From assembly GCA_036897095.1 (NCBI GenBank), contig JAYMSP010001161.1, positions 1 through 35,386 of the forward strand: a stretch of 35,386 nucleotides of DNA, written 5' to 3'. Both the position numbers and the translations under genes were made by a program. Within the stretch, counting starts at the first letter, position 1. Each line of letters opens with the position of its first letter. Source of the DNA: Plantago elongata (taxonomy: Eukaryota; Streptophyta; Magnoliopsida; Lamiales; Plantaginaceae). Under the pieces are notes generated by a model that searched no databases, was not told the origin of the DNA, and saw nothing but the letters and a program-made list of their open reading frames with translations. This document shows positions 1 to 10,600 of the stretch, piece after piece.

Positions 1-59
1 AGATCTGACTGAGCGAATAGGGAAAATTAGAAATCAAATAGAAAGAATAGAAAGAATTA

Positions 60-2680
60 GAAAGAAGAAAAGGACTATAAACTATACCAGAACTTCCTTC
101 TCCCAGAAAGTTTGTGACACTGAAGTATTCTGTTGCACATAAGAGTTCATGATGGGAGATCATCCGATGTTCCACTAAAGAAATTTCTGATTTAGTTGCA
201 TTTTTGGGGTGCCTTCTTGAAAATTTCATCCACAAAAAAACAACTGTGAAAACTAGCAGAGATGTCACAGCAATTGGAACTGTTATCTTAAGAACAAAAC
301 CCCTCATTCTTTTTTTTCGTCCAGAGGCTTGAGGTAAGCACACCGGAACGTTCCATCTAGGAGCTCCACATAAGTTTGGATTTCCCATCAAACTTTCAAA
401 AGTGATATTTGCAAACACTCGTGTCTTCGGAATTTCTCCTTGTAATCTGTTGAACGAAATATTGAGGTACTGGAGATCTTGAAGTGATCCAAGGGATGAA
501 GGGATATCACCAGAGAGATTGTTTGATGATAGATCTAAAGATTGGAGGAGTATGAGAGTTTCCAACTGATCTGGTATTGGACCTTCAAATTTATTTCGCG
601 ACATATCAAGCGTCAGTAGATTCTGAAGGGACCCAATGGACTTTGGGATTTCACCAGAGAAAACGTTAGAAGAGAAGTCAATGGTAGTGATGGCCTTTAA
701 GTTTCCCACTTCTATTGGTATAGAGCCATACAAGAGGTTTTTGGACAAGTTCAGTACTCTAACATTCTCCAATTTCCAGAACACCAAAGGTATAATAGAA
801 TTCAGCTTGTTAGCTGCTAGAGATATTTCTCTGAGTTGTGTAAAGGTTCTGAAAGCATGTCGGGATTGAGCCTGAAAATTTGTTTCCATCCAGATACAGA
901 AAACCCATGATGTGTATGTCACAATACACAGTAGTAACAAAACCATCCAATCTGTTTTCTGACAAACCTAAAAATTCCAAATTTCGCAAGCCTGCGAATG
1001 ATAAAGGCACTGAACCTTGTAGCTCATTATTAGGTACGCGCAGATCAATCAAGCTGCTCAAGTTTCCAAATCCATGTGGAATGCTACCCTTTAGCCCACA
1101 AGATCCCGCAGTGAATCTTTCTAAACTGGTAGACAAATTGCCTACAGATTCTGGTATGTTACCATTCAGTGGGGTATGTGAAAGTGCCAGGTACTGCAAA
1201 TTTGGACAGTTCACCAATGATTTCAGAAAGTCGAGATGGGTGGAAGCAGGATTGTTAATTAGAGGATTTAGTTCAATCATGAGACTCTCGGGGTATCCCA
1301 GATTTCCAAGCATCGTCGGGATAGGTCCACTAAAGCTATTATTTGAAAGACCCAGATGTGTGATCTTTGTGGCATTGCATATCGAAGATGGTATATCTCC
1401 ACTAAACTGGTTGTCGTACAGAGCAAGCCTTTGAAGATTAGAAAGCCCATTACCAAGATCCCTTGGAAGAGTCCCACTGAGGTAATTATCTCTTGCATCT
1501 AGATTTTCAAGTGAAGTGATATTGAAGAACGCATGTGGAATTCCACCATAGATTCTATTTCCCCCTACATCCAAATTTCGCAAATTCAGCAACCGGCTCA
1601 ATTCATTTGGTATCTCCCCCTGAAGATCATTCTCATACAAGTAAATATCTGCAAGCTTGGTAGCATTACATAGAGACATTGGGATATTTCCTGTTATACG
1701 ATTAGTACGACATGATAGATATTCAAGATTTGGCAACCCCACTCCTAGATTCTCTGGTAGTTTGCCAGATAACTCGTTGTCACGCATATATACTTTTTGC
1801 AGTGTAGAGACGTTAAAAACTGAAGGAGGTATTGAGCCGAATAGATTATTACTGCCGATGCTGAGAAGTGAGAGCCTTGTGAGCTTCCCGAGCTCTGATG
1901 GAATGGTGCCATCTAAATTGTTTGCCTCCAGATCCAAGTACTCTAATCTTGAGAAGTTGCCAAAAGAATCCGAGATACTGTCAACTAGATTATTACTACC
2001 CACCCTGAGGTCCAAGAGTCTAATTAGTTTCCCAAGCTCTGATGGAATAGCACCATCCAACTCATTCCTAGACAGATATAAGACCTCTAGTTCTGAAAAG
2101 TTACCAAATGAAGTCGGATAGTACCTGTAAGATTGTTTCTGTGAAGGGCCAAAAGTTGAAGATTGCACAAGTAGCCAAGCTCCTCGGATATGGATCCTAC
2201 AATCAAGTTATCTGCTAAATTGAGAATCTGGAGCTTCCAACACCTGCTCAAATTTGCAGGAATACCTCCCTGAAGAGAATTATTTGCTAATATGAGAATC
2301 CTGAGTTGTTGCAGGGATCCGAATTCGCTTGGCAGAAATCCTCCCAATTCGTTGCTGTTTAGATCAAACACCTCAAGGTGAGCCAACTTGGCAATTTGTG
2401 GAGATAGTTCTCCCCGGAGAGCCAATCCTGATAGGGAGATATTTGTAACTCGATGATTAAAGCAAGAAACACCAAACCAAGTGCAGTAACGAGTGTTGGA
2501 GGTCCAATTGATAGACAATATGTTATCAGGTTCTAGTATGAGCTTGGATTTGAAGGCCATTAAAGCTGCATATTCAGTACTGCCATTGTTTTCGAGTGTT
2601 ATATAAGAAACAGAACCGAAAAGCAAGAAGCAGAAGAGTAAAACACATATTGTGCTTGGAGCAGATGCTAGTCCAAACAT
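60..2680 (-). pseudogene. LRR receptor-like kinase pseudogene (LRR-XII / FLS2-EFR-Xa21-like)
   Basis: Read on the minus strand from the ATG at 2680, the product begins with a hydrophobic signal peptide (residues ~8-26), then the N-terminal LRR cap with the WxxxxxYCTWFGVSC-type motif near residues 59-73. About twenty 24-residue plant LRRs follow (LxxLxLxxNxLxGxIP), then a PNLCGAP cap motif, a basic stretch, a transmembrane helix (~260-310) and the juxtamembrane HHELLCAT motif. The last recognisable part is the kinase glycine-rich loop GEGSSGIVY (~80-100). The family senses extracellular ligands, often microbial, at the plasma membrane. Three frame breaks are seen: near 2120 (one base missing inside LTGTIP), near 855 (after SGSIPTC) and near 178 (just before VEHRMISHHELL). 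Beyond the loop only a C/T-rich low-complexity stretch reaches the window edge, so the kinase is either lost or lies beyond it after an intron. Sequencing error could explain one break but hardly three. Confidence 0.85.
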
Positions 2681-2689
2681 GGATGGTTT

Positions 2690-4295
2690 TATGAAAGATT
2701 ATAGTTTTGGAAGAGGATCAATCATTGGTTAACCAATAGTGCGACTTCTATGAAATAAATAAAGCAATCTGAATCCCTGGAACAATGGAAGAACTAGATG
2801 TGATTTTGGAAGAGGATCAATCTTGCAATGTTAGATGTGATTTTCAACATTAATCAGCTCCCTCAACGAGTATTAAATATTGATGCTTACATGCCAATGG
2901 TGGACCATAACAGTTATAGATTTTCTCCCTAATGCTATGTGAACATGTTTAAGATTAAGAGGGAATTTTCTACCAGATTGAACTTTCAACACAGTTGCAG
3001 AATTGCAAACTCTAAGAAAATGCAAGTGATGCAGAAAATGATTGTTTTGCCTTAACCATCCTGTGTCTTTTTCCATTCACATATATTCTTGCCTTGAGAT
3101 TTCCTTTTCCCAAACATCAAGTAGTGTAGACATTAAATCCTATGGCCCGGTTGGTAGAAAGCTGGAAGGTATTGAAGAAATACTCGGATCAATTATTCAC
3201 GCGGCTTCTCTATGTTTAAAAAGGCTGTAACTAATGATTAAGTGATAGAGAGGTGTTACACTGTTTACTAAATTTAAAAGAAAACTCAATAAGTGCTACC
3301 CCGCGACCTAGTAAGACGAGATGAACAGTCTATATGTACACAGTGCTTATGGAAGTTGAGAGCATATATGCTAGTAATAAATAGTAATCCTGAAACAATG
3401 AAGTACCAGAAAAACATTACATTCTTCTAGCAATACAGATCAAGTATACAATTCAAGCTTTCCTTTCTGAATCATGGATTCAATCTATACTCACTTCACA
3501 AAGAGTTACTTGTGCAGTGCGACACAGAGAAAAACCATTGCACAATTTACATAAAAATCAAGTGAATAGTTAGAAGCTACCAGGCTTAGATAATTAGAAG
3601 CTCTGAAATGCAGTGTCAACTAGGTAAAACGAAAACAAGAAAGCAGAACAACCAAAATTGTATCTTGAAAGAAAGAGTATTACTACTATAGGCCAAAGTA
3701 TGCGGTTCAATTAATCGACCAAAGCTCGGTTCATCTAGTTACATAAATGAGTTATGAGGCTCTAATTGAACATGAGGCTCAACTGACTTGTAACGCTATC
3801 GAACACGGTAAAAATAAATATAATGTATGAAGCATATTAAATAAATTAACTAAATGAGCTTTAAGGAGCTCTAACTTGCTTCAGTTACCTTATCAAGCTT
3901 AACAATCTGAGCCGAATCGAGCACTCGTTAAGGCTCAACTCAGTGTACTACTACTCATAACTGAATAAACAACTTTTTAGAAGCCTGCAGTTTGCAAGTA
4001 CTATACTCATCATCATTTGTTGCATAAAGAGGCAAGGAAGTAACAACTGAAATTAGAGACGGAGAGATATACTCATGATGTGATATGAACCCAATAATGG
4101 GTCCTTTTGAAGAGCTTTTAGCACGATAACTTTTGCACTGTAAAAATCCTCGTTTTCATTTCACGTGAATTTAAGAAAAGGATGATGAGATAACTTGAAA
4201 TATTAAAATTAGGGCACAATGTAATTGGGAATTGAAGAGATCTGATTTGGGATAAAAACGCACTGCCACAACCAAGAAAGAACAAAGGTTAAAAA
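2690..4295. other. Intergenic spacer, no gene found
   Basis: No credible coding region. A 19-base direct repeat (TTTTGGAAGAGGATCAATC) at 2705 and 2804 lies just upstream of the LRR gene. A stretch near 3140-3260 starting GGCCCGGTTGGTAGA resembles the end of a DNA transposon, but no partner terminus was found. Confidence 0.4.
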
Positions 4296-4297
4296 AA
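4291..4297 (-). terminator. RNA polymerase III terminator of tRNA-Asp
   Basis: A run of seven T on the minus strand begins a few bases past the tRNA 3' end, as expected for Pol III termination. Confidence 0.75.
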
Positions 4298-4300
4298 TAT

Positions 4301-4372
4301 CGCCGCTGCCGGGGATCGAACCCGGGTCACCCGCGTGACAGGCGGGAATACTTACCCCTATACTACAACGAC
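4301..4372 (-). tRNA. tRNA-Asp (anticodon GTC)
   Basis: The minus strand gives a 72-nt cloverleaf. The acceptor strand GTCGTTG pairs (with G-T pairs) to CAGCGGC followed by a G discriminator. The anticodon arm CCCGCCTGTCACGCGGG carries GTC, and the T arm is CCGGGTTCGATCCCCGG. No CCA is encoded and there is no intron, as usual for a nuclear tRNA-Asp. The D-loop reads TATAGGGGTAAG where plant tRNA-Asp genes normally have TATAGTGGTAAG, one change inside the internal Pol III box A. Confidence 0.95.
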
Positions 4373-4379
4373 TTAGTTA

Positions 4380-5950
4380 ATAGAAAGTTAACAGTTTCTG
4401 ATTTTCTACTGTATTCTAATTCGAACAGAAGACTTTTCCGATATAGTGAAGTTTATTATAACACCACTATTTTATGCAATAAGTCTCTTACAAATGAGTA
4501 AATTTTTTGTTTTACTTTTACATGACCACATATCTATATTCACGCAAGAATTTCAGTTTTATTATGCACTTGATTTCAAACTTCAACTATTTTATCGGGT
4601 GCTTTTCGGAACAAAAGACTTCAAATATTATATAGTGATTATACGATCGGGGAAATTACATATGATATTAGTGTACACAATACTAAACTATCTTTGTTTT
4701 AGGGTACCAATTTTGATCTACTTCACTCAAGAATTTCATCAACGTTCTATTCTAATGTCGATATGGAATTTGACATGTTAAATATAAACTGATGGAATCT
4801 GGCAGACCTAATACACCCTTAAAATAGAAAACCATCCATAAAGAAAGTTGAAAGAACGAAGGATAAAATTGGTGCAGAAAAAAATAAGAAAGATTGGAGA
4901 TGAGGTCTGGATTTGGTTCTTAGTACTACTAAAACCCCAGTGCATGTACATCACATTTGACACCAAATATGTTAGTTTTAAGAAGTTTGATGTCATGTGT
5001 GAAAAGTAAATGTTCAGTTCTATATTTAGTTCCAAACCTTATTGTAAAATTTGCCCCCACTTGGAATAGTGCGTTTAGCTCCAAAAGTATTTATAGGACT
5101 TAAATTATCGAGGGTGAGACTCATTTTAGTTGAATGTCTCAGACAACCAGAATAATGATTCAATCTGACCTTTGAAATTCTTCAAAGTAAGTAGTTAAAG
5201 AGTAATAAATAACTTACTTATAAATAGTTTAATCAAAACTATTTATAGAAATGGCTAGAAGACCAATTTTCATAAAATACGGGATTGCGTCTTTGATGAC
5301 ATGCATCTCCAAATCCATATTGCGGAATCACCAATAAGGTCCAAGCTCATAGATGCTCGAGGGTAGGGTTTAGTCTTCAAAGGTCGGTATATGCTCTTAA
5401 TGCAACTCTGTGTTACTAATTATTTGGATCTTGCATTAGAGTCTCATGGGCCGGAATCTGAGGTAGTGACCTTTACTTAAAAAACTTAGTTCAATTTGAT
5501 CGGTTCGCCTAAAATCGTTTCATAATTCCATTCATCTTAATCTGAACGACTTTAGTAAAAGTTAAATCGTACTACTCAACACTCACAATATCTACTTAGA
5601 ATGATTCTTTGGAACATCATCGTTACAAAATCACTAAACAACCCGTATCACATCTTAAACTAATTTAAACAATTACACAAGGAAACCAAAAATATTCACC
5701 AAAAGATGATAAAAGTTGACAATACCCAACAACATATAGAACTAATCAAGAGTAGAAAACTACCAAAATCATCAAGATTCATCATATCCACATTTGGCAT
5801 AAAAATCCCATTTCCATTATGAACCCAAGCATCTCCACATTTCCAAATTTCCAAGTCCAATCAAGCTACATCGTTTTCACCCGAACTATCACAATCCACT
5901 CAACAACAGCATCAGAAACACCACTCAATTCATCATCATCATCATCATTC
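4380..5950. other. Intergenic spacer, no gene found
   Basis: AT-rich sequence between the tRNA and the 3' end of the AS1-type gene. The open frames here are short, have no recognisable motif and show no splice context. The last few hundred bases probably include the 3' UTR of the MYB gene. Confidence 0.4.
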
Positions 5951-5958
5951 ATCCCATT

Positions 5959-7005
5959 TCACACACCTCGAGAAACACAACCAGAGTATCCATTTCCATG
6001 GCGATTTCCCTGAACCTGCTGCTGAACAATGTTCATCATCTTCAAATGCTTCCCACTCCAAACCTCCATCATCTTCATCTCCTTCGCCTCCGCATCTCTC
6101 TGCAACGCATTCAGCTGCTCTCTATACTCCCCTTCCATCCTGCTCAAATACGCCGCCTCCTCCTCCCTCAGTCTGCGTATCTTCGCCTCGATCTCCTCCG
6201 TCTTCTCCTTCCTCCGCCTCGCCTTCTCCGCCTCCAGCTGCTGCTCCAGCCTGTTCAGCCTCCACGTCGCCTCCTTCTTCTGCCTCATCCAATTCTCCTT
6301 CCCTTCCTCCACCTCCTTACAATGCTGGATCAAAATCCCCAAATTCTGAACCGGATTCAACCTCTCCGGCTCAATCTCCGACGGCGAAAGCGTTAAGCTC
6401 ACCGATGGCGAAGGAGTCGTCGACGAAGACGACGTCATCGAAGTCGACGGCGTCGCGTTCATGTTAATCATCCATGGCGGAAGCGTCGGATTCGGAATCA
6501 CCACCGGTTCCGTAATCGGAATCGAAAAAACCGGCTGGACAACTGGCTGAACGTACTTTTCAGCGAAAGTCTCGAGAATATGATCATACTTCCCTTGCGC
6601 CACCGTCTCCGGCGAGGCTACGGCGGCGGATGAGGACGAGTCCTGGTGGTGATGCGTTTTCTGAGACTTCTGGATCTGCTTCTGCTGCTTCTCCTTGAAA
6701 ACCTCCCACCACTTACCTAACCGCTTAGCCGTCCGACCGGGAACCTCAGCTGCAATCTTCTTCCACTTGTTGCCGTACTTGGCTTGCAGAGAGATGACTA
6801 AGGTTTGCTCTTCTGGAGTGAGCGAGCCTTTTTTTATACCTGGTTTGAGGTAGTTTTTCCACCTTTCTAAGCAGGATTTTGGATCTCTGTCAAGTGTGGT
6901 GGCCATGCGTTGGGAGATGAGGTTCCATTCCTTGGGGCCGAATTGCTTGACGTAGGCGCGGAGTAGTGCGTCTTCTTCCGGTTGCCACCTCTGCCTCTCC
7001 TTCAT
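5959..7005 (-). CDS. AS1: R2R3-type MYB regulator, ASYMMETRIC LEAVES1 / PHANTASTICA / ROUGH SHEATH2 (ARP) family
   Basis: A 348-residue protein encoded by one exon, as usual for the ARP family (~350-370 residues). It starts MKERQRW. Two MYB repeats span residues ~4-53 (Trp 7, 27, 49) and ~57-106 (Trp 81 and 100), and the GIKKGSLTPEEQ and PGRTAKRLGKWWEVFKEKQ blocks are near-diagnostic for ARP. A KYDHILETFAEKYVQ block (139-153), PTLPPWM (173-179) and SVSLTLSPSE (201-210) follow. A Glu/Arg-rich coiled coil (~226-330) forms the C-terminal part that in Arabidopsis contacts the LOB protein AS2. ARP proteins act in the nucleus in leaf primordia to repress class I KNOX genes and set leaf polarity. 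No frameshift or missing core residue is seen. The 3' region of the protein is rich in CTC/CTT on the plus strand, which creates several open frames that are not genes. Confidence 0.96.
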   Translation of the reverse strand: MKERQRWQPEEDALLRAYVKQFGPKEWNLISQRMATTLDRDPKSCLERWKNYLKPGIKKGSLTPEEQTLVISLQAKYGNKWKKIAAEVPGRTAKRLGKWWEVFKEKQQKQIQKSQKTHHHQDSSSSAAVASPETVAQGKYDHILETFAEKYVQPVVQPVFSIPITEPVVIPNPTLPPWMINMNATPSTSMTSSSSTTPSPSVSLTLSPSEIEPERLNPVQNLGILIQHCKEVEEGKENWMRQKKEATWRLNRLEQQLEAEKARRRKEKTEEIEAKIRRLREEEAAYLSRMEGEYREQLNALQRDAEAKEMKMMEVWSGKHLKMMNIVQQQVQGNRHGNGYSGCVSRGV

Positions 7006-7074
7006 GTTACTCTCATTATAGTTGATGTGAAAATGGTGGAAATGGTGTGGTACTGTTGGTGTAAATGGGGAGAG

Positions 7075-7265
7075 GATAGAGATGGAGAGAAGGGGGGGGT
7101 TATATATAGGGAGTAGGGGGTAAAGGGATGTTAGGGTAAAAATGGGGAAAAGGACAAAAGGGGGTGGGGTGGGAGCAGTGAGGAGTCAGAAAATGGTGGG
7201 GGTGGAAGTGACAGGACAGTGGGCTGCCTGCTGCTGCTACTGGAGGGAGGGGGAAGGAGGGGGAG
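7075..7265 (+). promoter_or_regulatory. G-rich promoter tract with G-quadruplex motif
   Basis: About 190 bases with strong G bias on the plus strand. At 7109-7136 four G runs of three or more are separated by loops of 4, 4 and 6 bases, which meets the usual G-quadruplex rule. More G runs follow at 7160-7175 and 7244-7265. On the transcribed orientation this is a C/T-rich promoter. Confidence 0.55.
7099..7108 (-). promoter_or_regulatory. TATA box of the AS1-type gene
   Basis: TATATATAA on the minus strand lies ~95 bases upstream of the ATG, implying a transcription start near 7070 and a short 5' leader. The leader is C/T-rich (CTCTCCATCTCTATCCTC), like a plant Y-patch. The box is flanked by an eight-base G run (7092-7099) and by a G-quadruplex-type motif. 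Confidence 0.6.
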
Positions 7266-7269
7266 AAGA

Positions 7270-8200
7270 TAGCATGGTAATATGGGGTGCAGACTAGTGT
7301 ACACTAGTTGTAGTAATGCATTATTTATTTCTTATCAACTGTATATACTTCCTGTAAGAATAATTTTATATTTCTATTCGTCTAATCTGATATAAATTGA
7401 AATATATTGAATTTATTTATTGTGTATAAACTAATTAGGCAGAATAAAATGAATTTGAAATGAAATAGAATTAATGAGTTACATATAAAGAGAATAGAGC
7501 TTAAGTATTTCATTGTGTTATTGTTGATCTTCTTCTTTGTTAAAAAGGGTAGTAAATGAAAATTGGAACGTTAAACGGTTATAAGGGTTACTATTTTTAA
7601 AAAAAAGGGAGAAATATTTATTTATTTATTATTTAAATGTACAATATGCGTATGATTACAATTATTCATTTTCAAAATAGGTACTATTGAAGAAGGACAA
7701 ATGTCCCATATAAAATGGCATCTAATACGATTCACAAACTTGTTTTTAAAAGTTCGTCGGTTGATTTTCTTAGCAAGATGGTCAGCAGCTTGATTCATTT
7801 CTCGTTACATAAATTGAACATGAACTTCTTCTATGATATATATAAGCTGAAGATTATTTTCGAGAAGGGTTTGTAATTGTAATGTTGATGCTTAATGAGA
7901 GTTAGTATTTTTTATTTTATTTTTTTTTAAAAAGTAGTATACCCATTTTTTTATAATAAATGAGTCAATTATAGTGAAAACCTAAATGTGGAAGGGAGGG
8001 TGAGTGTCACTGTATAAGAAGATGCCAAGTTATGTGTATGAGCTGTGATCTGTGAACACTTGTTGGGATTAAGTCCCTACATAGGGAGCCTGGGGATTTT
8101 TTTGGACGTGATGGTACGCTCTTACGAGTTTCGTGCAGCCAAATCTTGGTTAACGACAAAAAATTGACTGTATACGAGAATTATTGATTCATTACTTAAT
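7270..8200. other. AT-rich spacer, no gene found
   Basis: Upstream flank of the AS1-type gene. No coding potential or complete transposon recognised. Confidence 0.4.
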
Positions 8201-8203
8201 ACT

Positions 8204-8435
8204 TACTCCGTCCCTACATAATTGAAATAATTTTTTATTTTAAACATCCTATGAGAATGAAATAATTTTTAATTTATGAAAATAATCCTCTATAATAGAA
8301 ATTATTTTTAACTACATATTATTGGATTCACATGTATCTTTCTATCTTAAATTTATTCTTAATCACATATTACAAATTTTTTCACAAAAAGTATACAAAC
8401 CAAACTGTTTCATTATAGACGGGACGGAAGAAGTA
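8204..8435. mobile_element. Stowaway-type MITE (~232 bp)
   Basis: The left end TACTCCGTCCCTACATAATT and the right end GACGGGACGGAAGAAGTA are inverted copies of the CTCCGTCCC terminus typical of plant Stowaway (Tc1/mariner-derived) elements, with TA at both borders. The interior is AT-rich and non-coding. It needs a transposase supplied in trans. Confidence 0.8.
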
Positions 8436-8652
8436 ATAATAATAATGTATCTTTGGGGATTGATGTATGGTGCAGGGAGTCGCGAAGGAATTATAGAATG
8501 ATTATTTTATCATAATAATGTGGGTACATTAATAATATAAATATATAAACACAAAATTTTGATTTTGGAGAAATAATCTTTAATTAATATAATTGAAAAT
8601 GGGATTATTTTGTAATTTATCGTTAAACATGTATGTTTCGCGATCTTCTTGC

Positions 8653-8685
8653 GGATCCGGGTCACTATCATTTTTTCCCGGATCC
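8653..8685. repeat. Perfect 9-bp inverted repeat (hairpin)
   Basis: GGATCCGGG (8653-8661) and CCCGGATCC (8677-8685) can pair around a 15-base loop. It stands out as a G/C island in AT-rich DNA at the left border of the 21-bp periodic domain. Confidence 0.6.
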
Positions 8686-9145
8686 ACTTGTAGGTCCTCT
8701 TACAGTTTGATATCATAGAGTTTTAAGTTGAGATCATATGAATTTAAGTTGAAATCATAGTATTTTTCTGTTGACATTATAGTATGCTTTAAAAGTAATG
8801 CAGGCAAATTGTAAGAAAATAAAAAGGTTGATGAAGACAATGCCTGCTTTCTTATATTTTGAACAATTCTGAACAAACTGCTAACCATTTTTTTTATTAT
8901 GAGTTTTTTGTAAATGTACAAACTTTTTGTTAATTGTTAAAGATGTGTAATATATGCTTCGTCTTTTTGAGATAATGAATGTTTTTCCTTAGATCATAAA
9001 GTTTCATTTTGAAATTATAGTGTTTTTAATTGTATTATAGTTTTTTCATTTTGAAATCATAATAATTTATAAAAAGAACATAGTAACTTGAAATAAAACC
9101 ATAGACTTTTATTAATCTAAGATCATAATACATACAATAAAGAAT

Positions 9146-9312
9146 ATAGTCATTATAACTGAAATCATAGTCATTATAAAAGAAAATATAGTCATTATAA
9201 AGAGAGCATATGTATTATAGCTGAAATCATAGTCATTATAACTTAAATAATAATCATTATAACTTAAATCATAGTCATTATAACAGACATCATTGTCATT
9301 ATAACGGAGAAC
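9146..9312. repeat. Core tandem array, eight 21-bp units
   Basis: Units start at 9146, 9167, 9188, 9208, 9229, 9250, 9271 and 9292, each resembling ATAGTCATTATAACTGAAAT. The third unit is 20 bases, having lost one. On the minus strand the 21-base length gives a heptapeptide repeat YNDYDLS, which switches frame at the short unit. I judge the open frame a by-product of the repeat, not a gene. Confidence 0.85.
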
Positions 9313-9314
9313 AT

Positions 9315-9600
9315 AATCGTCCACACGTCGTTTTCTTTTATTTTTGTTGCATTCACCTTCTCCTAGTTACAATTTGGGAAGGTGTTGGAACAGATGTTTT
9401 CGATTTTGATTATGATTTTCCAACATGACTACACATAAAGTACTTCTGATAAACTTTTTCATTCTCATCATGTATGTACACCTTTTGGATGTGAATTCAA
9501 CTTTAGCAACATGATTTCTATATAGCTGGTCCATGTCTTTGTTTGCATGTATTTCTCTTAAGTTTCCTTCAACATCAAAATATCACGATTAATCACCGTT
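9315..9600 (-). pseudogene. Possible FAR1-like (Mutator-derived) DNA-binding domain fragment
   Basis: On the minus strand, in two frames and with one stop, there are weak pieces: HVAKVEFTSKRCTYM, then DENEKVYQKYFMCSHVGK, then IVTRRRCECNKNKRKRRV. The order (Tyr-rich segment, KYFxCS, basic T-R-x-x-C block) recalls the zinc-binding FAR1 domain of FHY3/FAR1 proteins and their transposon relatives. It reads straight into the 21-bp array. The match is from memory of the family pattern and is weak. Confidence 0.3.
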
Positions 9601-10600
9601 GTCATTAACAAACTGTCATTGTTTGATTTGTCAACAATAACTATTTCTGCAATTAACATCATAGAAGTAATATGTTATATCATAGTAGTTACAATTGAGA
9701 TCATAAACGTAAGTTCATAAATCATAGTAGTGTTTTTTTATATCATAGTTGCTTTGATTGAGAATATAATTTATATTATGATAGTTTTTTTATATCATAG
9801 TGTTCATATTTGACATCATATCATTAATATTATAGAATATAACATTAACATCATATACATTATATAACTTTTATTTTTTGTTGAGATCATAGAATTTATG
9901 TCAAAGACCATAATGAATATAACAAAAAACATAGTAGTTGATTGTAGAGAGTCAATTTAGTATAGAACTTAATAACATATTAGTTTTTATAGAGATCATA
10001 GTCACTATAATAGATAACATATATTTATTTGTATAGATCATTGAATTAAAACTATAACATGTTTAGTAACAACTTTTTATGGACCGAAAAGGTAAAAATC
10101 ATAATAGAACTAGAAAGAATAGAGATCATAAATATGTGTTTTGAATCTTTGTAGCATCATCAACATTCGTAGACGACAACAACAACAACATTAATTAATA
10201 TTCTTGGGAATATACAACATAAAAGAAAGAACATAGAAACGTTATATACCTTTTCTTTCCAGATCTGAGTTGATGATCGAGATCAAATCTTGATTGAATA
10301 CACCACAAAATCCTTATTACAATCACCTAGTGAATGAAAAAACAACAACAATATTACTTATCAATTATCAATCATTTCATATGAAACATAGTAGATATTG
10401 TTGAGAATATAAGAGATATATGTGAGAAGATAGTACATATACGTAAGAATATAGAAAATACAGTAAAAACAGAATTTAACATAATATGTCGAAAAATAGT
10501 GCACAAAATGATTGTCAGATTTTGAATGAAAATATAAGTAATATTATTGAGAACATATGCAATATTCTTGAAAACATAACACATACTGCTTTAAATATAT

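Larger units (their letters stand above)
8707..10600. repeat. Degenerate 21-bp periodic AT-rich domain
   Basis: An ATCATAG-like core recurs with spacing of mostly 21 (20-22) bases through three blocks: 8710-8780 with 8990-9120, 9146-9312, and 9660-10040 with 10375-10600. Typical units are ATCATAGAGTTTTAAGTTGA and ATCATAGTAGTTACAATTGA; near the right end they become AATATAAGAGATATATGTGA. A tail ending TTGAG often precedes the next ATCATAG. The stretch 9325-9650 is not periodic. It looks like an old minisatellite or the subterminal array of a transposon. Confidence 0.75.

Noticed and set aside
880..2121. Plus-strand open frames of 154-184 codons antisense to the LRR gene
   Set aside because: They are shadows of the LRR repeats and show no motif of their own.
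5998..6396. Plus-strand Leu/Arg-rich frames antisense to the AS1-type gene
   Set aside because: Produced by the Glu/Arg codons of the coiled coil read backward.
9112..9324. 70-codon YNDYD repeat protein
   Set aside because: The frame is open only because the DNA unit is 21 bases; it changes frame midway and has no promoter or terminator context.
8707..10600. CRISPR-like array
   Set aside because: The units are contiguous and degenerate with no unique spacers, and the DNA is from a plant nucleus.
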